Shown here in pieces: positions 46,290 to 53,762 of a stretch of DNA of 64,000 bases; position 1 is the stretch's first letter; each line of letters begins with the position of its first letter. Below the pieces are notes generated by a model. That model had not been told where the DNA came from. It saw only the letters and a list, made by a program, of their open reading frames with translations, and did not search any database. Position numbers and translations under genes: made by a program. This DNA comes from Paraburkholderia dinghuensis. GTDB lineage: Bacteria > Pseudomonadota > Gammaproteobacteria > Burkholderiales > Burkholderiaceae. The stretch spans positions 186,001 through 250,000 of the forward strand of contig NZ_RQIS01000001.1 of NCBI RefSeq assembly GCF_003837865.1, in the 5' to 3' direction.

Positions 46290-46697
46290 TTAGCGCCGCC
46301 GCACGAGCCACATTCCCGCGAACGCCGTCACTGCTATCGCAACCAAACCCGGCCCTGCCTGAAACATTGACAGGGATAAGTCTAAGGCCGCCTGAGTCAG
46401 GAAGATATGAACCATCGCCGGCGAAAGCAGGATCGATACCCAGGTGAGCACCGCGAATGCAGCAACTGCGGTCACAGTGATCAATACAACGCCCACGCGC
46501 CGGGCTCGCGGACGGAACGTGCCAACAAACGCACCCGCGACAAGCAGTACGACTGAAAACACGAACACCGCACCTATCACTGCGTACAACATTGCCGGAT
46601 GGCCAAAATCAATGAAAGCCGCCATCTGTGCAGTGGTCAGGCATAAGCCCGCAAGCACGAACAGCACGATCGCGACTACGTTGCGTACCGTGCTCAT
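46290..46697 (-). CDS. Hypothetical four-TM membrane protein
   Basis: I do not recognise this 135-residue protein. It has four hydrophobic helices (about residues 5-25, 38-58, 70-92 and 112-131) and a basic loop, TFRPRARRVG, between the second and third. It ends in RRR. Its ATG overlaps the stop of the upstream gene by four bases, so the two form a coupled pair of small membrane proteins. They may act together. Confidence 0.7.
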   Translation of the reverse strand: MSTVRNVVAIVLFVLAGLCLTTAQMAAFIDFGHPAMLYAVIGAVFVFSVVLLVAGAFVGTFRPRARRVGVVLITVTAVAAFAVLTWVSILLSPAMVHIFLTQAALDLSLSMFQAGPGLVAIAVTAFAGMWLVRRR

Positions 46698-47089
46698 GCA
46701 CTCGGACCGTGAAAATATTCAGTCGCGGGTCGACGATACAGCACGTAGCCGATCAACGCGGCGAGCAGGATGCCAGGCACAACCATGACGTACATCCCCG
46801 GTTGCCAGTTAATCAGCGAAGCGACGATTCCGAGCACTAAAAGCACCACATAGGCGGTCCGTGCCCACGCGCGCCGCTTGAGGATCGCAATTCCCAGCAC
46901 GAAATAAACGGCGTTGACGACAATCCCAATAGCGATTGTCGCCCGCGCAGGTAACCGGGTGATACCGCTGGACAGAATCTCCATGGATGCTGAATCGTTT
47001 AGCGCGTGCAACGCGTTGAGCACTGACAGCAGACTCATGACGATGGACAACCATGCGATGATGGTCAGTGAGATTGGTCTATTTTTCAT
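46694..47089 (-). CDS. Hypothetical four-TM membrane protein
   Basis: This 131-residue protein starts MKNRPISLTIIAWLSIVMSLLS, like many small DUF-type inner-membrane proteins with four TM helices. The helices lie at about residues 8-25, 50-68, 77-93 and 100-118. A basic motif KRRAWAR follows the second helix. The ATG at 47089 is preferred to the longer frame from 47254, which adds non-membrane sequence. It is first in a coupled pair with the next membrane gene. The function is unknown. Confidence 0.72.
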   Translation of the reverse strand: MKNRPISLTIIAWLSIVMSLLSVLNALHALNDSASMEILSSGITRLPARATIAIGIVVNAVYFVLGIAILKRRAWARTAYVVLLVLGIVASLINWQPGMYVMVVPGILLAALIGYVLYRRPATEYFHGPSA

Positions 47090-48036
47090 TTCAAGAGATA
47101 TCCGGGTATGCAAGATATTGTGAAGCAGCTCTAACTGGCGCTTCCGGCGGACTTTAGCGAGGGGCGACGAGTCACCATGAAGAGCCACCCTACCGACAAT
47201 GTCGGGCAAGATCGGTGGCACGCCGCACAACAGCATCTTCATCCGCAATTTCAATCATGCCTGACCTGCCGGGCGACCCGTCCTGAAAATCCCGGAATCG
47301 AAATCGGATATCTCTGGTTAATATTGCTGCACTAAACGTAGAAATCGAGCGATCCAGCTGCAAACTTTGATTTGTCAGAATAACAAATCATTTTGCGAAT
47401 CTTAGCCGCCTCTATTTTTTCATCAACGATTCTTGTCTGTACGGCCACTTCTGATTCACGACACAAGCGCTCGCTTGCCAATGCAGCGCCATCGGCCAGA
47501 ATCGGAACCGCTACAACGCCGACAACCCTCCTCACACGCCGCCTGATATCAAACCAACGAAGGCGGGAGTCAAAAAAATATATCTAGCCCGGCTTATCGT
47601 CACTATCGGCACGTCGCAACCAGACTTTAGAGGCTATGCAACCTTATTCGGACGATGTTGACTTCGTCGACCTGGCGACGGCGTGAATGCGTCTGTTGCG
47701 GTTGACGCGAACACGCCGCCAAACCAATATCGACACGGAATTCGTTGCCAGATCGCACAGGTAACGTGACGCCAGGACCGCACGCATTGCTCCGAAACGA
47801 AAATCAATGCGCATGCTTTCCCGCAGTTAATTCGGGAAATTGATGTGCCAGAACAAGGCTATTCCGTCGAAGGGGATGTGCCGGCAAATGCCATACTGCG
47901 TATCGTGAGAAAATCGCGGCGCTTCGAAATCGGCATTGACATCACGCGGGATTCCGCAACCCCGACATCACGCAGACAAGGCCGGAACACGGGAAGCGCC
48001 GCTGTCCGACCCGAAAGATAACAACCAGGAAAACGC
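47090..48036. other. Long gene-poor, lower-GC region
   Basis: This 947-base stretch has no recognisable gene. Bases about 47290-47600 are clearly AT-richer than the rest of the window. Only short frames occur, including one of 67 codons on the minus strand listed separately. It could be the scar of a lost or acquired segment between the small membrane genes and the J-domain gene. Confidence 0.45.
47332..47535 (-). CDS. Doubtful small ORF (67 codons, GTG start)
   Basis: The frame has a basic start (RRVVGVVAVPILADGAALA), a weakly hydrophobic segment, and a charged tail with VDEKIEAAKIRKMIC. It remains open upstream to about 47587 without an ATG (WFDIRRRV is in that part). The look is of a small single-TM protein or the end of a decayed gene. 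Codon use is AT-richer than in neighbours. There is no clear ribosome site, and I would not rely on it. Confidence 0.2.
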   Translation of the reverse strand: MRRVVGVVAVPILADGAALASERLCRESEVAVQTRIVDEKIEAAKIRKMICYSDKSKFAAGSLDFYV

Positions 48037-48984
48037 TTGAGCTTCGACGAATACTACAGGCGACTGAAACTGCCGGAGACTGCATCATCGGCGGAAGTCA
48101 AACGCGCGTACCGGCGACTGCGAGCGAAGTACCACCCCGACCGCAACAAGGGGCGCGAAGCAGCAGTCGAGCCGGTGTTCAAGCTCATTCAGGAAGCGTT
48201 CGAGATCCTCACCGGCAAGCGCGACGCGTCATCGGCAAGCCCGGCGCCCGGACCGGACAGGAATCGCGGCGATTCGTCCTCCCCGCGCGAAACGCGCAGA
48301 TCGCCACCGATGCGTGGCTCGAACTGTCTGGTCGAACTCTTCGTGCCGCTCGAAGTCGCCATCGATGGCGGCGGTGTCGAAGCGAGCTACCCGGTGAAGG
48401 GACCGTGTCATCCGTGCGAGAGAGACAAAGGTGGCTTGCAGTGCGCGCGGTGTCTCGGCACGGGCATCAGAACCTGGCGCAAGTCTGAAATCGTGCCGAT
48501 TCCGCGGGGCGCGTGGGACGGCCAGCGTCTTGTGGTCGAAGGCGGCGGTCATCCCGGGGTAAACGGCGGCCCATCGGGCGACGCGATTTTCTCGGTCGCC
48601 ATCGTCTGCGGCTCGGGCTTCAGTCGAAACGGACTCGATCTCACCTCCGAGATCGAGGTCGACTTCGTGACTGCCACGCTTGGCGGTAGCGTCGAAGTCA
48701 AAATTCTGCGCCGCATGCAGGAACTGACGATCCCTCCGAACGCGCATTCGGGAACCGCAATCCGTTTGCCCGGGCTTGGGCTTGCAGATCGTCACGGCTC
48801 GCGCGGCGACCTGACGCTTCAGCTGGTGCTCACGATACCGGCCGCCGCTGCGCATCTGACCGACACCGAGCGGCAACAACTGCGCGAAATGTTCGCTGAT
48901 GCACAGCGTCGAGCGATGGAGGCAACGCCTGCGCACCTGCAAGACAATTTCCGGCCACGAACCTTTCGCGTCGGCCGGCAATAA
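48037..48984 (+). CDS. J-domain protein with reduced zinc finger (DnaJ-like)
   Basis: This 315-residue protein should stimulate a DnaK-type chaperone. Residues 1-65 are a J-domain with the HPD motif in YRRLRAKYHPDRNKG. A disordered linker rich in Ser, Pro and Arg follows. The substrate-binding part opens at CLVELFVPLEVAIDG, where a shortened zinc finger (CHPCERDKGGLQCARCLGTG) has two CxxC pairs instead of the four in DnaJ. Typical CTD strands follow (RLVVEGGGHPGVNGGPSGD and ELTIPPNAHSGTAIRLPGLG). The start is TTG with AGGA upstream. No dnaK or grpE is nearby. Confidence 0.85.
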   Translation: MSFDEYYRRLKLPETASSAEVKRAYRRLRAKYHPDRNKGREAAVEPVFKLIQEAFEILTGKRDASSASPAPGPDRNRGDSSSPRETRRSPPMRGSNCLVELFVPLEVAIDGGGVEASYPVKGPCHPCERDKGGLQCARCLGTGIRTWRKSEIVPIPRGAWDGQRLVVEGGGHPGVNGGPSGDAIFSVAIVCGSGFSRNGLDLTSEIEVDFVTATLGGSVEVKILRRMQELTIPPNAHSGTAIRLPGLGLADRHGSRGDLTLQLVLTIPAAAAHLTDTERQQLREMFADAQRRAMEATPAHLQDNFRPRTFRVGRQ

Positions 48985-49163
48985 CCGGTGGAACGCCGGG
49001 CAGACACCCGGCAGCCGGCGTCATACCCACGCACGAGCTGACGGTGGACCAGTCAGGAGCGCGAACGCATCAATCCGGCAAAGCGGCTAGTCGCCAAAAC
49101 CAGGATGTAGGTACAAACCCTGATATTGCGATAGAATCTCCCCCGTTCAGGGGAATCGTCACC

Positions 49164-49379
49164 ATGCCGCACCGTTACCAGCTTCTTGAAAAATTTGCGT
49201 TTTCGCTCGTAGTTCTGTCTGCCGTCACGTGTAGCAGCTACATTGCCTGGGAAAGCTCGCCCGACCTTCGCCTGGATTTTCAGCAAGGCAAGGAACTGAT
49301 CCTGAAGAGCGGCGAGTTCACGTACGACGCCTGCGCGACCGCTTCAGGCGATTCCTGCTCACAATTCGCCCTCGAGTAA
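49164..49379 (+). CDS. Small hypothetical protein with one TM segment (71 aa)
   Basis: The product has one N-terminal membrane helix (FAFSLVVLSAVTCSSYIAW, residues about 11-29). A short soluble part follows with three Cys residues in all. TAGAAT at 49132-49137 is a possible -10. A small hairpin (CCCC-N5-GGGG, 49141-49153) lies just before the start, which may hinder translation. There is no good Shine-Dalgarno sequence. The frame runs upstream to 49044 without protein-like sequence. I do not recognise the family. Confidence 0.5.
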   Translation: MPHRYQLLEKFAFSLVVLSAVTCSSYIAWESSPDLRLDFQQGKELILKSGEFTYDACATASGDSCSQFALE

Positions 49380-49503
49380 GCCTGCCAGCTTCCTCGCGTC
49401 TTCCGCGCCGCCGGTTCTTCGCTCGGCGCGGGGCACTGCGGATTGCATCCCTCAGCGTTTCGACTAAGCTCGAATCAGTTCTCGCCTACGAGCCTGGTCG
49501 CCG

Positions 49504-50016
49504 ATGCTGCCTAGCGTCTGTCCGCCCCGCGGCCCCGCCGCATCGAGCGCCCTTGCGCTGAGGCGCCTCGGGCCCGCTTTGCTCCTGCTAATCGCTAACG
49601 CCTGCACGATCACGCCGCAGCCTCGTCCGGTCGTCGCTGTTCCCCCCGCGGCCATCAACAGCTATACGCTCGACCAGTATCGCGAAGCGGTCGCGCGGCG
49701 CATCCTCGAACGCAATCCTTCCTATGTCCTGCACGGGACGCCGCAGCCAATGCTGCGCTCGCTCGTCGTCGTGTCGTTTGTGGTCGACCGCGACGGCCGG
49801 GTCGTGAAATCGTCCGTCTATCGCTCCAACGGCGACAACGATGCCGAAGCCACCGCGCTCTCAACGCTGCGCCGCGCCGCGCCGCTGCCTGCACCGCCCG
49901 CGCGGCTCGTCAACTCGCTCGGGCAGCTTGAACTGTTCGAGGATTGGCTCTTCAACGACGACGGCAAGTTCCAGTTGCGCACGCTAGCATCTCCGCAGGC
50001 ACAGAATTTCGACTGA
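49504..50016 (+). CDS. TonB C-terminal-like protein, probable lipoprotein
   Basis: This 170-residue exported protein has a hydrophobic N-terminal segment (LGPALLLLIANAC) with a possible lipobox before Cys34. The C-terminal domain resembles TonB/TolA energy-transducer ends: PMLRSLVVVSFVVDRDGRVVKSS, then an alternating helix-strand pattern with AEATALSTLRRAAPLP and a strand ending in WLFNDDGKFQLRTL. The long proline-rich spacer and the N-terminal TM anchor of true TonB are missing, and no exbB/exbD is nearby. It is therefore unlikely to be an energy transducer. The role is unknown. Confidence 0.65.
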   Translation: MLPSVCPPRGPAASSALALRRLGPALLLLIANACTITPQPRPVVAVPPAAINSYTLDQYREAVARRILERNPSYVLHGTPQPMLRSLVVVSFVVDRDGRVVKSSVYRSNGDNDAEATALSTLRRAAPLPAPPARLVNSLGQLELFEDWLFNDDGKFQLRTLASPQAQNFD

Positions 50017-50066
50017 GCCGCGGCTGACGTGCCAGACAATCCGCGTCGCCCCGCCCGTGCGACATC

Positions 50067-50096
50067 TTGCTGCATGCGCAGCACGGTCGTTATAAT
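50067..50096 (+). promoter_or_regulatory. Promoter candidate upstream of the MHS transporter
   Basis: TTGCTG (50067-50072) and TATAAT (50091-50096) are 18 bases apart. The transcript would carry a leader of about 300 bases before the transporter start at 50406. Within the 389-base gap 50017-50405 no gene is visible. Confidence 0.55.
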
Positions 50097-50405
50097 TTTT
50101 CGATACCCCCTGGCCGGCGCTGCCCGGCTTCGTTCGTCGACGCGCGCCACCCGCCTCGCCTCGACGGGCATCGGCTGCGCACGCGTCCATCCTGGCGCCG
50201 GTGAGCCGTTCTGATCGCGAGCGCATAGCCCGGCTCGCGTGCTACATGCTGACGAATCGTTGCAGATCACCGGTAACGATCGGCCAATGACCGGCGACGT
50301 GTGCCGGGACGTCCAGTCCCAGGCCGCCGGCCAGACGCGTCATAGAAAGAACCGTGCGCCGCGCCATGGCGACGTCGCGCGTCACAACGACTGGAGACCC
50401 CTACG

Positions 50406-51722
50406 ATGTCCACCTCACCGATTTCGCCCGTGCGCGCCGACCAATCGGACGCATCGCGACAGCAAAGCACCTCGCGAGTCATTTTCGCGAGCTTTATCGG
50501 CACGGCGATCGAGTTCTACGATTTTTATGTGTACGCAACGGCCGCCGCACTCGTGATCGGGCCGGTGTTTTTCCCGCGCGGTTCGGCGACGGCACAGGCG
50601 CTGGCAGCGTTCGTCACATTCGGCATCGCATTCATTGCGCGGCCGATCGGCTCGTTCGTGTTCGGCCATTTCGGCGACCGCATTGGCCGCAAGTCGACAC
50701 TCGTCGCCTCGTTGCTCGTCATGGGCCTCTCCACGACGTTGATCGGCTTCGTGCCCGGCTACGACGCGATCGGCAGCGTTGCACCTGTCCTGCTGTGCAT
50801 TCTGCGTTTCGGACAGGGCATCGGTCTCGGCGGCGAATGGGGCGGCGCAGCGCTGCTCGCCACCGAATACGCGCCGCAAGGCAAGCGCGGCTGGTTCGGC
50901 ATGTTTCCGCAACTTGGCCCGTCGGTGGGCTTTCTAGCCTCGAACGGCCTCTTCTTCGGACTCGCCTCGACGCTCTCGGATCAGCAGTTCCGCGACTGGG
51001 GCTGGCGCGTTCCGTTCATCGTCTCGGCGGTGCTTGTCGCGATCGGCCTCTACGTGCGCCTGAAGATTGCCGAAACCCCGGCGTTCAAGGCCGCCGTTGA
51101 ACGCGAAGAGCGCGTGCGCGTCCCGGTCGCCACGCTGCTCTCGCAGCACTGGTGGCCGACGCTGCAAGGCGCGCTGGCGATGGTCGTCTGCTACACGCTC
51201 TTCTACAACGCGACGGTGTTCTCGCTCTCGCATGGCGTAACGGCGCTGCACATCCCGCGTCCGAGTTTCCTCGGCATGCTCTGCATCGCGGTCGTGTTCA
51301 TGGGCCTCGCGACGCCGCTCTCCGCGTGGGCGAGCGACCGCTTCGGCCGCAAGCCGGTGCTGATCGTCGGCTGTATCGCCGCGATCCTCTCGGGCTTCAC
51401 GATGGAACCGCTGCTCGGCAGCGGCGCACTGCCGCTCGTGCTGCTGTTCCTCGTGATCCAGCTGTTCCTGATGGGCGCCACGTTCGCGCCGATGGGGGCG
51501 CTGTTGCCCGAACTCTTCCCGACCAGCGTGCGCTACGCCGGCGCCGGCGTCGCGTATAACCTGGGCGGCATTCTCGGTGCTTCGGTGGCGCCGTATATCG
51601 CCCAGGTGCTCGCCGCGCGCGGCGGGCTCTCGTGGGTTGGCGCTTACGTTTCCATTGCGGCTGCTGTGAGCCTGTTCGGCGTCCTGACCATGCGTGAAAC
51701 GCGACACAACTCGCTGATGTAA
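50406..51722 (+). CDS. MFS transporter, metabolite:H+ symporter family (MHS)
   Basis: This is a 438-residue, 12-TM inner-membrane symporter. SFIGTAIEFYDFYVYATAAA in TM1, GHFGDRIGRKSTL in the TM2-3 loop, FGQGIGLGGEWGGAALLATE in TM4 and SDRFGRKPVLIVG in the second half are hallmarks of MHS carriers (shikimate, alpha-ketoglutarate, proline/betaine type). It belongs to a different subgroup from the citrate-like carrier at about 5 kb. GGAG lies ten bases before the ATG. No catabolic gene adjoins it, so the substrate is open. A strong terminator follows. Confidence 0.9.
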   Translation: MSTSPISPVRADQSDASRQQSTSRVIFASFIGTAIEFYDFYVYATAAALVIGPVFFPRGSATAQALAAFVTFGIAFIARPIGSFVFGHFGDRIGRKSTLVASLLVMGLSTTLIGFVPGYDAIGSVAPVLLCILRFGQGIGLGGEWGGAALLATEYAPQGKRGWFGMFPQLGPSVGFLASNGLFFGLASTLSDQQFRDWGWRVPFIVSAVLVAIGLYVRLKIAETPAFKAAVEREERVRVPVATLLSQHWWPTLQGALAMVVCYTLFYNATVFSLSHGVTALHIPRPSFLGMLCIAVVFMGLATPLSAWASDRFGRKPVLIVGCIAAILSGFTMEPLLGSGALPLVLLFLVIQLFLMGATFAPMGALLPELFPTSVRYAGAGVAYNLGGILGASVAPYIAQVLAARGGLSWVGAYVSIAAAVSLFGVLTMRETRHNSLM

Positions 51723-51745
51723 AACAAAACGCCCTCATAAGCGCA

Positions 51746-51780
51746 AAAGCGGAGCCCGTCAGACGGGCTCCGCTTTTTTG
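51746..51780 (+). terminator. Rho-independent terminator of the MHS transporter
   Basis: A 15 bp perfect stem (51746-51760 with 51764-51778; core AAAAGCGGAGCCCGT) surrounds a 3-base loop and is followed by TT. Confidence 0.92.
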
Positions 51781-51800
51781 TCCGCGCTATTTTGTCCGTT

Positions 51801-51828
51801 TTGACCTTGCCCGGTGCGTGGCTATACT
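51801..51828 (+). promoter_or_regulatory. Promoter of the 59-aa membrane protein gene
   Basis: TTGACC (51801-51806) and TATACT (51823-51828) are 16 bases apart, close to the consensus. The start codon follows about 60 bases later. Confidence 0.65.
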
Positions 51829-51891
51829 CGGATCAACAGGTCAGTCATTCCAGTTAGCCAACCCTGCTCTACCCGCGCCTGGGAGCCGATG

Positions 51892-52071
51892 ATGAACATT
51901 CATCTGAGCAACGCCGACATTGTCCTGATGATCGCGCTCGCATTGGGCATTTCGCTCGTACTGGCTTTCCGGTTGCGCACCGCGAGTTGGCGTGCCGTGA
52001 TAGTCGAGGCGATTGCGGCGAACGCCGCGGCAATCGCCGCCGTCGTCGCGATAGAAATGCTGCTCGCCTGA
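51892..52071 (+). CDS. Small two-TM membrane protein (59 aa)
   Basis: The product has two hydrophobic helices (IVLMIALALGISLVLAF and AAAIAAVVAIEMLLA) joined by a short basic loop (RLRTASWRA). Two adjacent ATG codons (51889 and 51892) follow GGGAG; spacing favours the second. A good promoter lies upstream. I do not recognise the family, but the ordered composition and signals support a real gene. Confidence 0.6.
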   Translation: MNIHLSNADIVLMIALALGISLVLAFRLRTASWRAVIVEAIAANAAAIAAVVAIEMLLA

Positions 52072-52123
52072 GCGGCATCCCCATCGCGGCGCTCACACCG
52101 CCTTCGCCCTCCCGAACCACCAA

Positions 52124-52249
52124 TCAATAGTAGCCACGATCGTGATGGTAGCCACCACCGTAGTAGCCTCCCGGCGGCAATACGATGCACCCGCTCAGCG
52201 ACGCTGCGAGCAATGCACCTGCAATGAGGGTAAGCGTCAGTCGTTTCAC
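52124..52249 (-). CDS. Small lipoprotein (41 aa)
   Basis: This very short gene starts with GTG at 52249, seven bases after GGGAG. The signal peptide MKRLTLTLIAGALLAASLSGC ends in a perfect lipobox (LSGC, Cys21); the residues shown before it are MKRLTLTLIAG. The mature peptide of 21 residues is rich in Gly, Tyr and His (PPGGYYGGGYHHDRGYY). Tiny Gly/Tyr-rich lipoproteins of this sort are common and poorly studied in Burkholderia relatives. It is probably anchored in the outer membrane. Confidence 0.75.
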   Translation of the reverse strand: MKRLTLTLIAGALLAASLSGCIVLPPGGYYGGGYHHDRGYY

Positions 52250-52552
52250 TTCATTCTCCCGTCGAGTCAATGTCTGTAGTCCGGCCGTTCATTAATGGCC
52301 TCTGGACAGTTTCGATTGAACACGACGGTGCGCTCGCCAGGCGTTGCAATTTGTAAGTGGCCGTGTGGAACGTGTTACAGGCGAAGCGGCGCGTCCCGCC
52401 ACAGTGCCCCGCGCGGCAGATTCACCAATCCGCGGCGACACTTTTAACAAATCAGTAAACGGAAATTTACGCGCGAGGCAGCACGGCAAGACGTGCCGCG
52501 GCGCACTGTGGCCTCGCGCACCCGCCCGAGGCCACGTCAGACTACGAGGTGC
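52250..52552. other. Gap with a distant inverted repeat
   Basis: No gene is visible in these 303 bases. GCCACAGTGC (52398-52407) is repeated inverted at 52503-52512, with 95 bases between. The function is unknown. The right arm lies 40 bases from the waaC end. Confidence 0.4.
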
Positions 52553-53557
52553 TCAGGCCGCCGAGGCAATGGAGCCGTCGGCCGAAGCGCTGCTACGCGG
52601 CGGATAGACTGCATCGATCGCGTCGATCGCGACCTTCACGGGCGGCACGTGATGACCGTCGCCGATGGAAACCGAACGGCCCGGCGCACGCACGCCGAGA
52701 TGCTCCGCCGATGTCGCGACGAAGATCATGACGGTCGGCTTGAGCAGCGCGTGGGCGAGGTGGACGAAGCCCGTATCGGTGCCGACGACGAGCGCCACGT
52801 CCTCGATACGTTGCGCCACCTGCTTGACGGAGAGGCGCGGCAGAACGACGGCGCCGGGCACGAGGTCGGCAATCTCGAGCGCCGTTGCGCGCTCGGCATC
52901 CGAGCCCCACGGCAGTTCGATGCGCAAGCCGCGCGCTTGCAGTTCGCGGCAAACCTCGCCCCAGTGCGCGACGGGCCACTTCTTTTCTTCCTTCGACGTC
53001 GCGTGGAAGATCATCGCGGTGGGGCTGTCGGGCGCGGGCAGCGCATCGCCGTCACGCGGAATGCGCATGTTGAAGTCGGGCGGCGTATCGACGGTGTAGC
53101 CGAGCGCCTCACCCGCGCTGATCCGCATGCCGAGCCACGCATCGCACTTCGGACGCGGCCCGAAGCGGCCGTTGTATGCGAACGCCGCGCCGCGCTCGCC
53201 GAGGTCCTTCGCGAGATAGCCATAACACCGCTTCGAACGCGCGAGCCACGCGATGATGGCGCTCTTGTAAACACCGTGGATATCGATGATGGCGTCGTAG
53301 CGCTCGGCGCGCAGTTCACCGATGGAGGCTGCAATCGCCTTCAGATCGCTCCAGCGGCGCGACTTCTTGAAGCTGCGCAAGGGCGCATATAGCACGCGGT
53401 CGACGCCCGCGTTCCAGCGCACGATATCGGCGAACAACTCGTCCGACGCCCAGTCGACTTTCACGCCCGGAAAAACGCGCTTAATGTCGGCTACTACCGG
53501 CAACGCCTCCACGATGTCGCCGAGCGAGGTCACCTTGATAATCAGAATTCGTTTCAT
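52553..53557 (-). CDS. waaC: Lipopolysaccharide heptosyltransferase I
   Basis: WaaC adds the first L-glycero-D-manno-heptose to Kdo in the LPS inner core, on the cytoplasmic face of the inner membrane. The 334-residue GT9 enzyme starts MKRILIIKVTSLGDIVEALP, the typical WaaC opening with the SLGD catalytic Asp. FHATSKEEKKWPVAHWGEV and VVGTDTGFVHLAHALLKPTVMIF form the ADP-heptose site, where GTDTG(F/L)xHLA is diagnostic. Other LPS core genes are not in the window. It is divergent from the ClC gene across 205 bases. Confidence 0.93.
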   Translation of the reverse strand: MKRILIIKVTSLGDIVEALPVVADIKRVFPGVKVDWASDELFADIVRWNAGVDRVLYAPLRSFKKSRRWSDLKAIAASIGELRAERYDAIIDIHGVYKSAIIAWLARSKRCYGYLAKDLGERGAAFAYNGRFGPRPKCDAWLGMRISAGEALGYTVDTPPDFNMRIPRDGDALPAPDSPTAMIFHATSKEEKKWPVAHWGEVCRELQARGLRIELPWGSDAERATALEIADLVPGAVVLPRLSVKQVAQRIEDVALVVGTDTGFVHLAHALLKPTVMIFVATSAEHLGVRAPGRSVSIGDGHHVPPVKVAIDAIDAVYPPRSSASADGSIASAA

Positions 53558-53762
53558 TGTCCTGCCGGCCGGGCCTCCATGCTTTGACCGAGATTCTATC
53601 GGAATCGCCGCCGCTCAAGGACGTCATCCGATACGCTGGCGCCGCGGAATCGATCCCTGATTTACCGCCGATGCTCCCGCGCTCGTGGAATGCGTGCCCT
53701 CCACGAAACGCCAAAAGGCGGCCCACCGATATAATTTTGCATCCGCTCCTCCGAAAAAGCTC

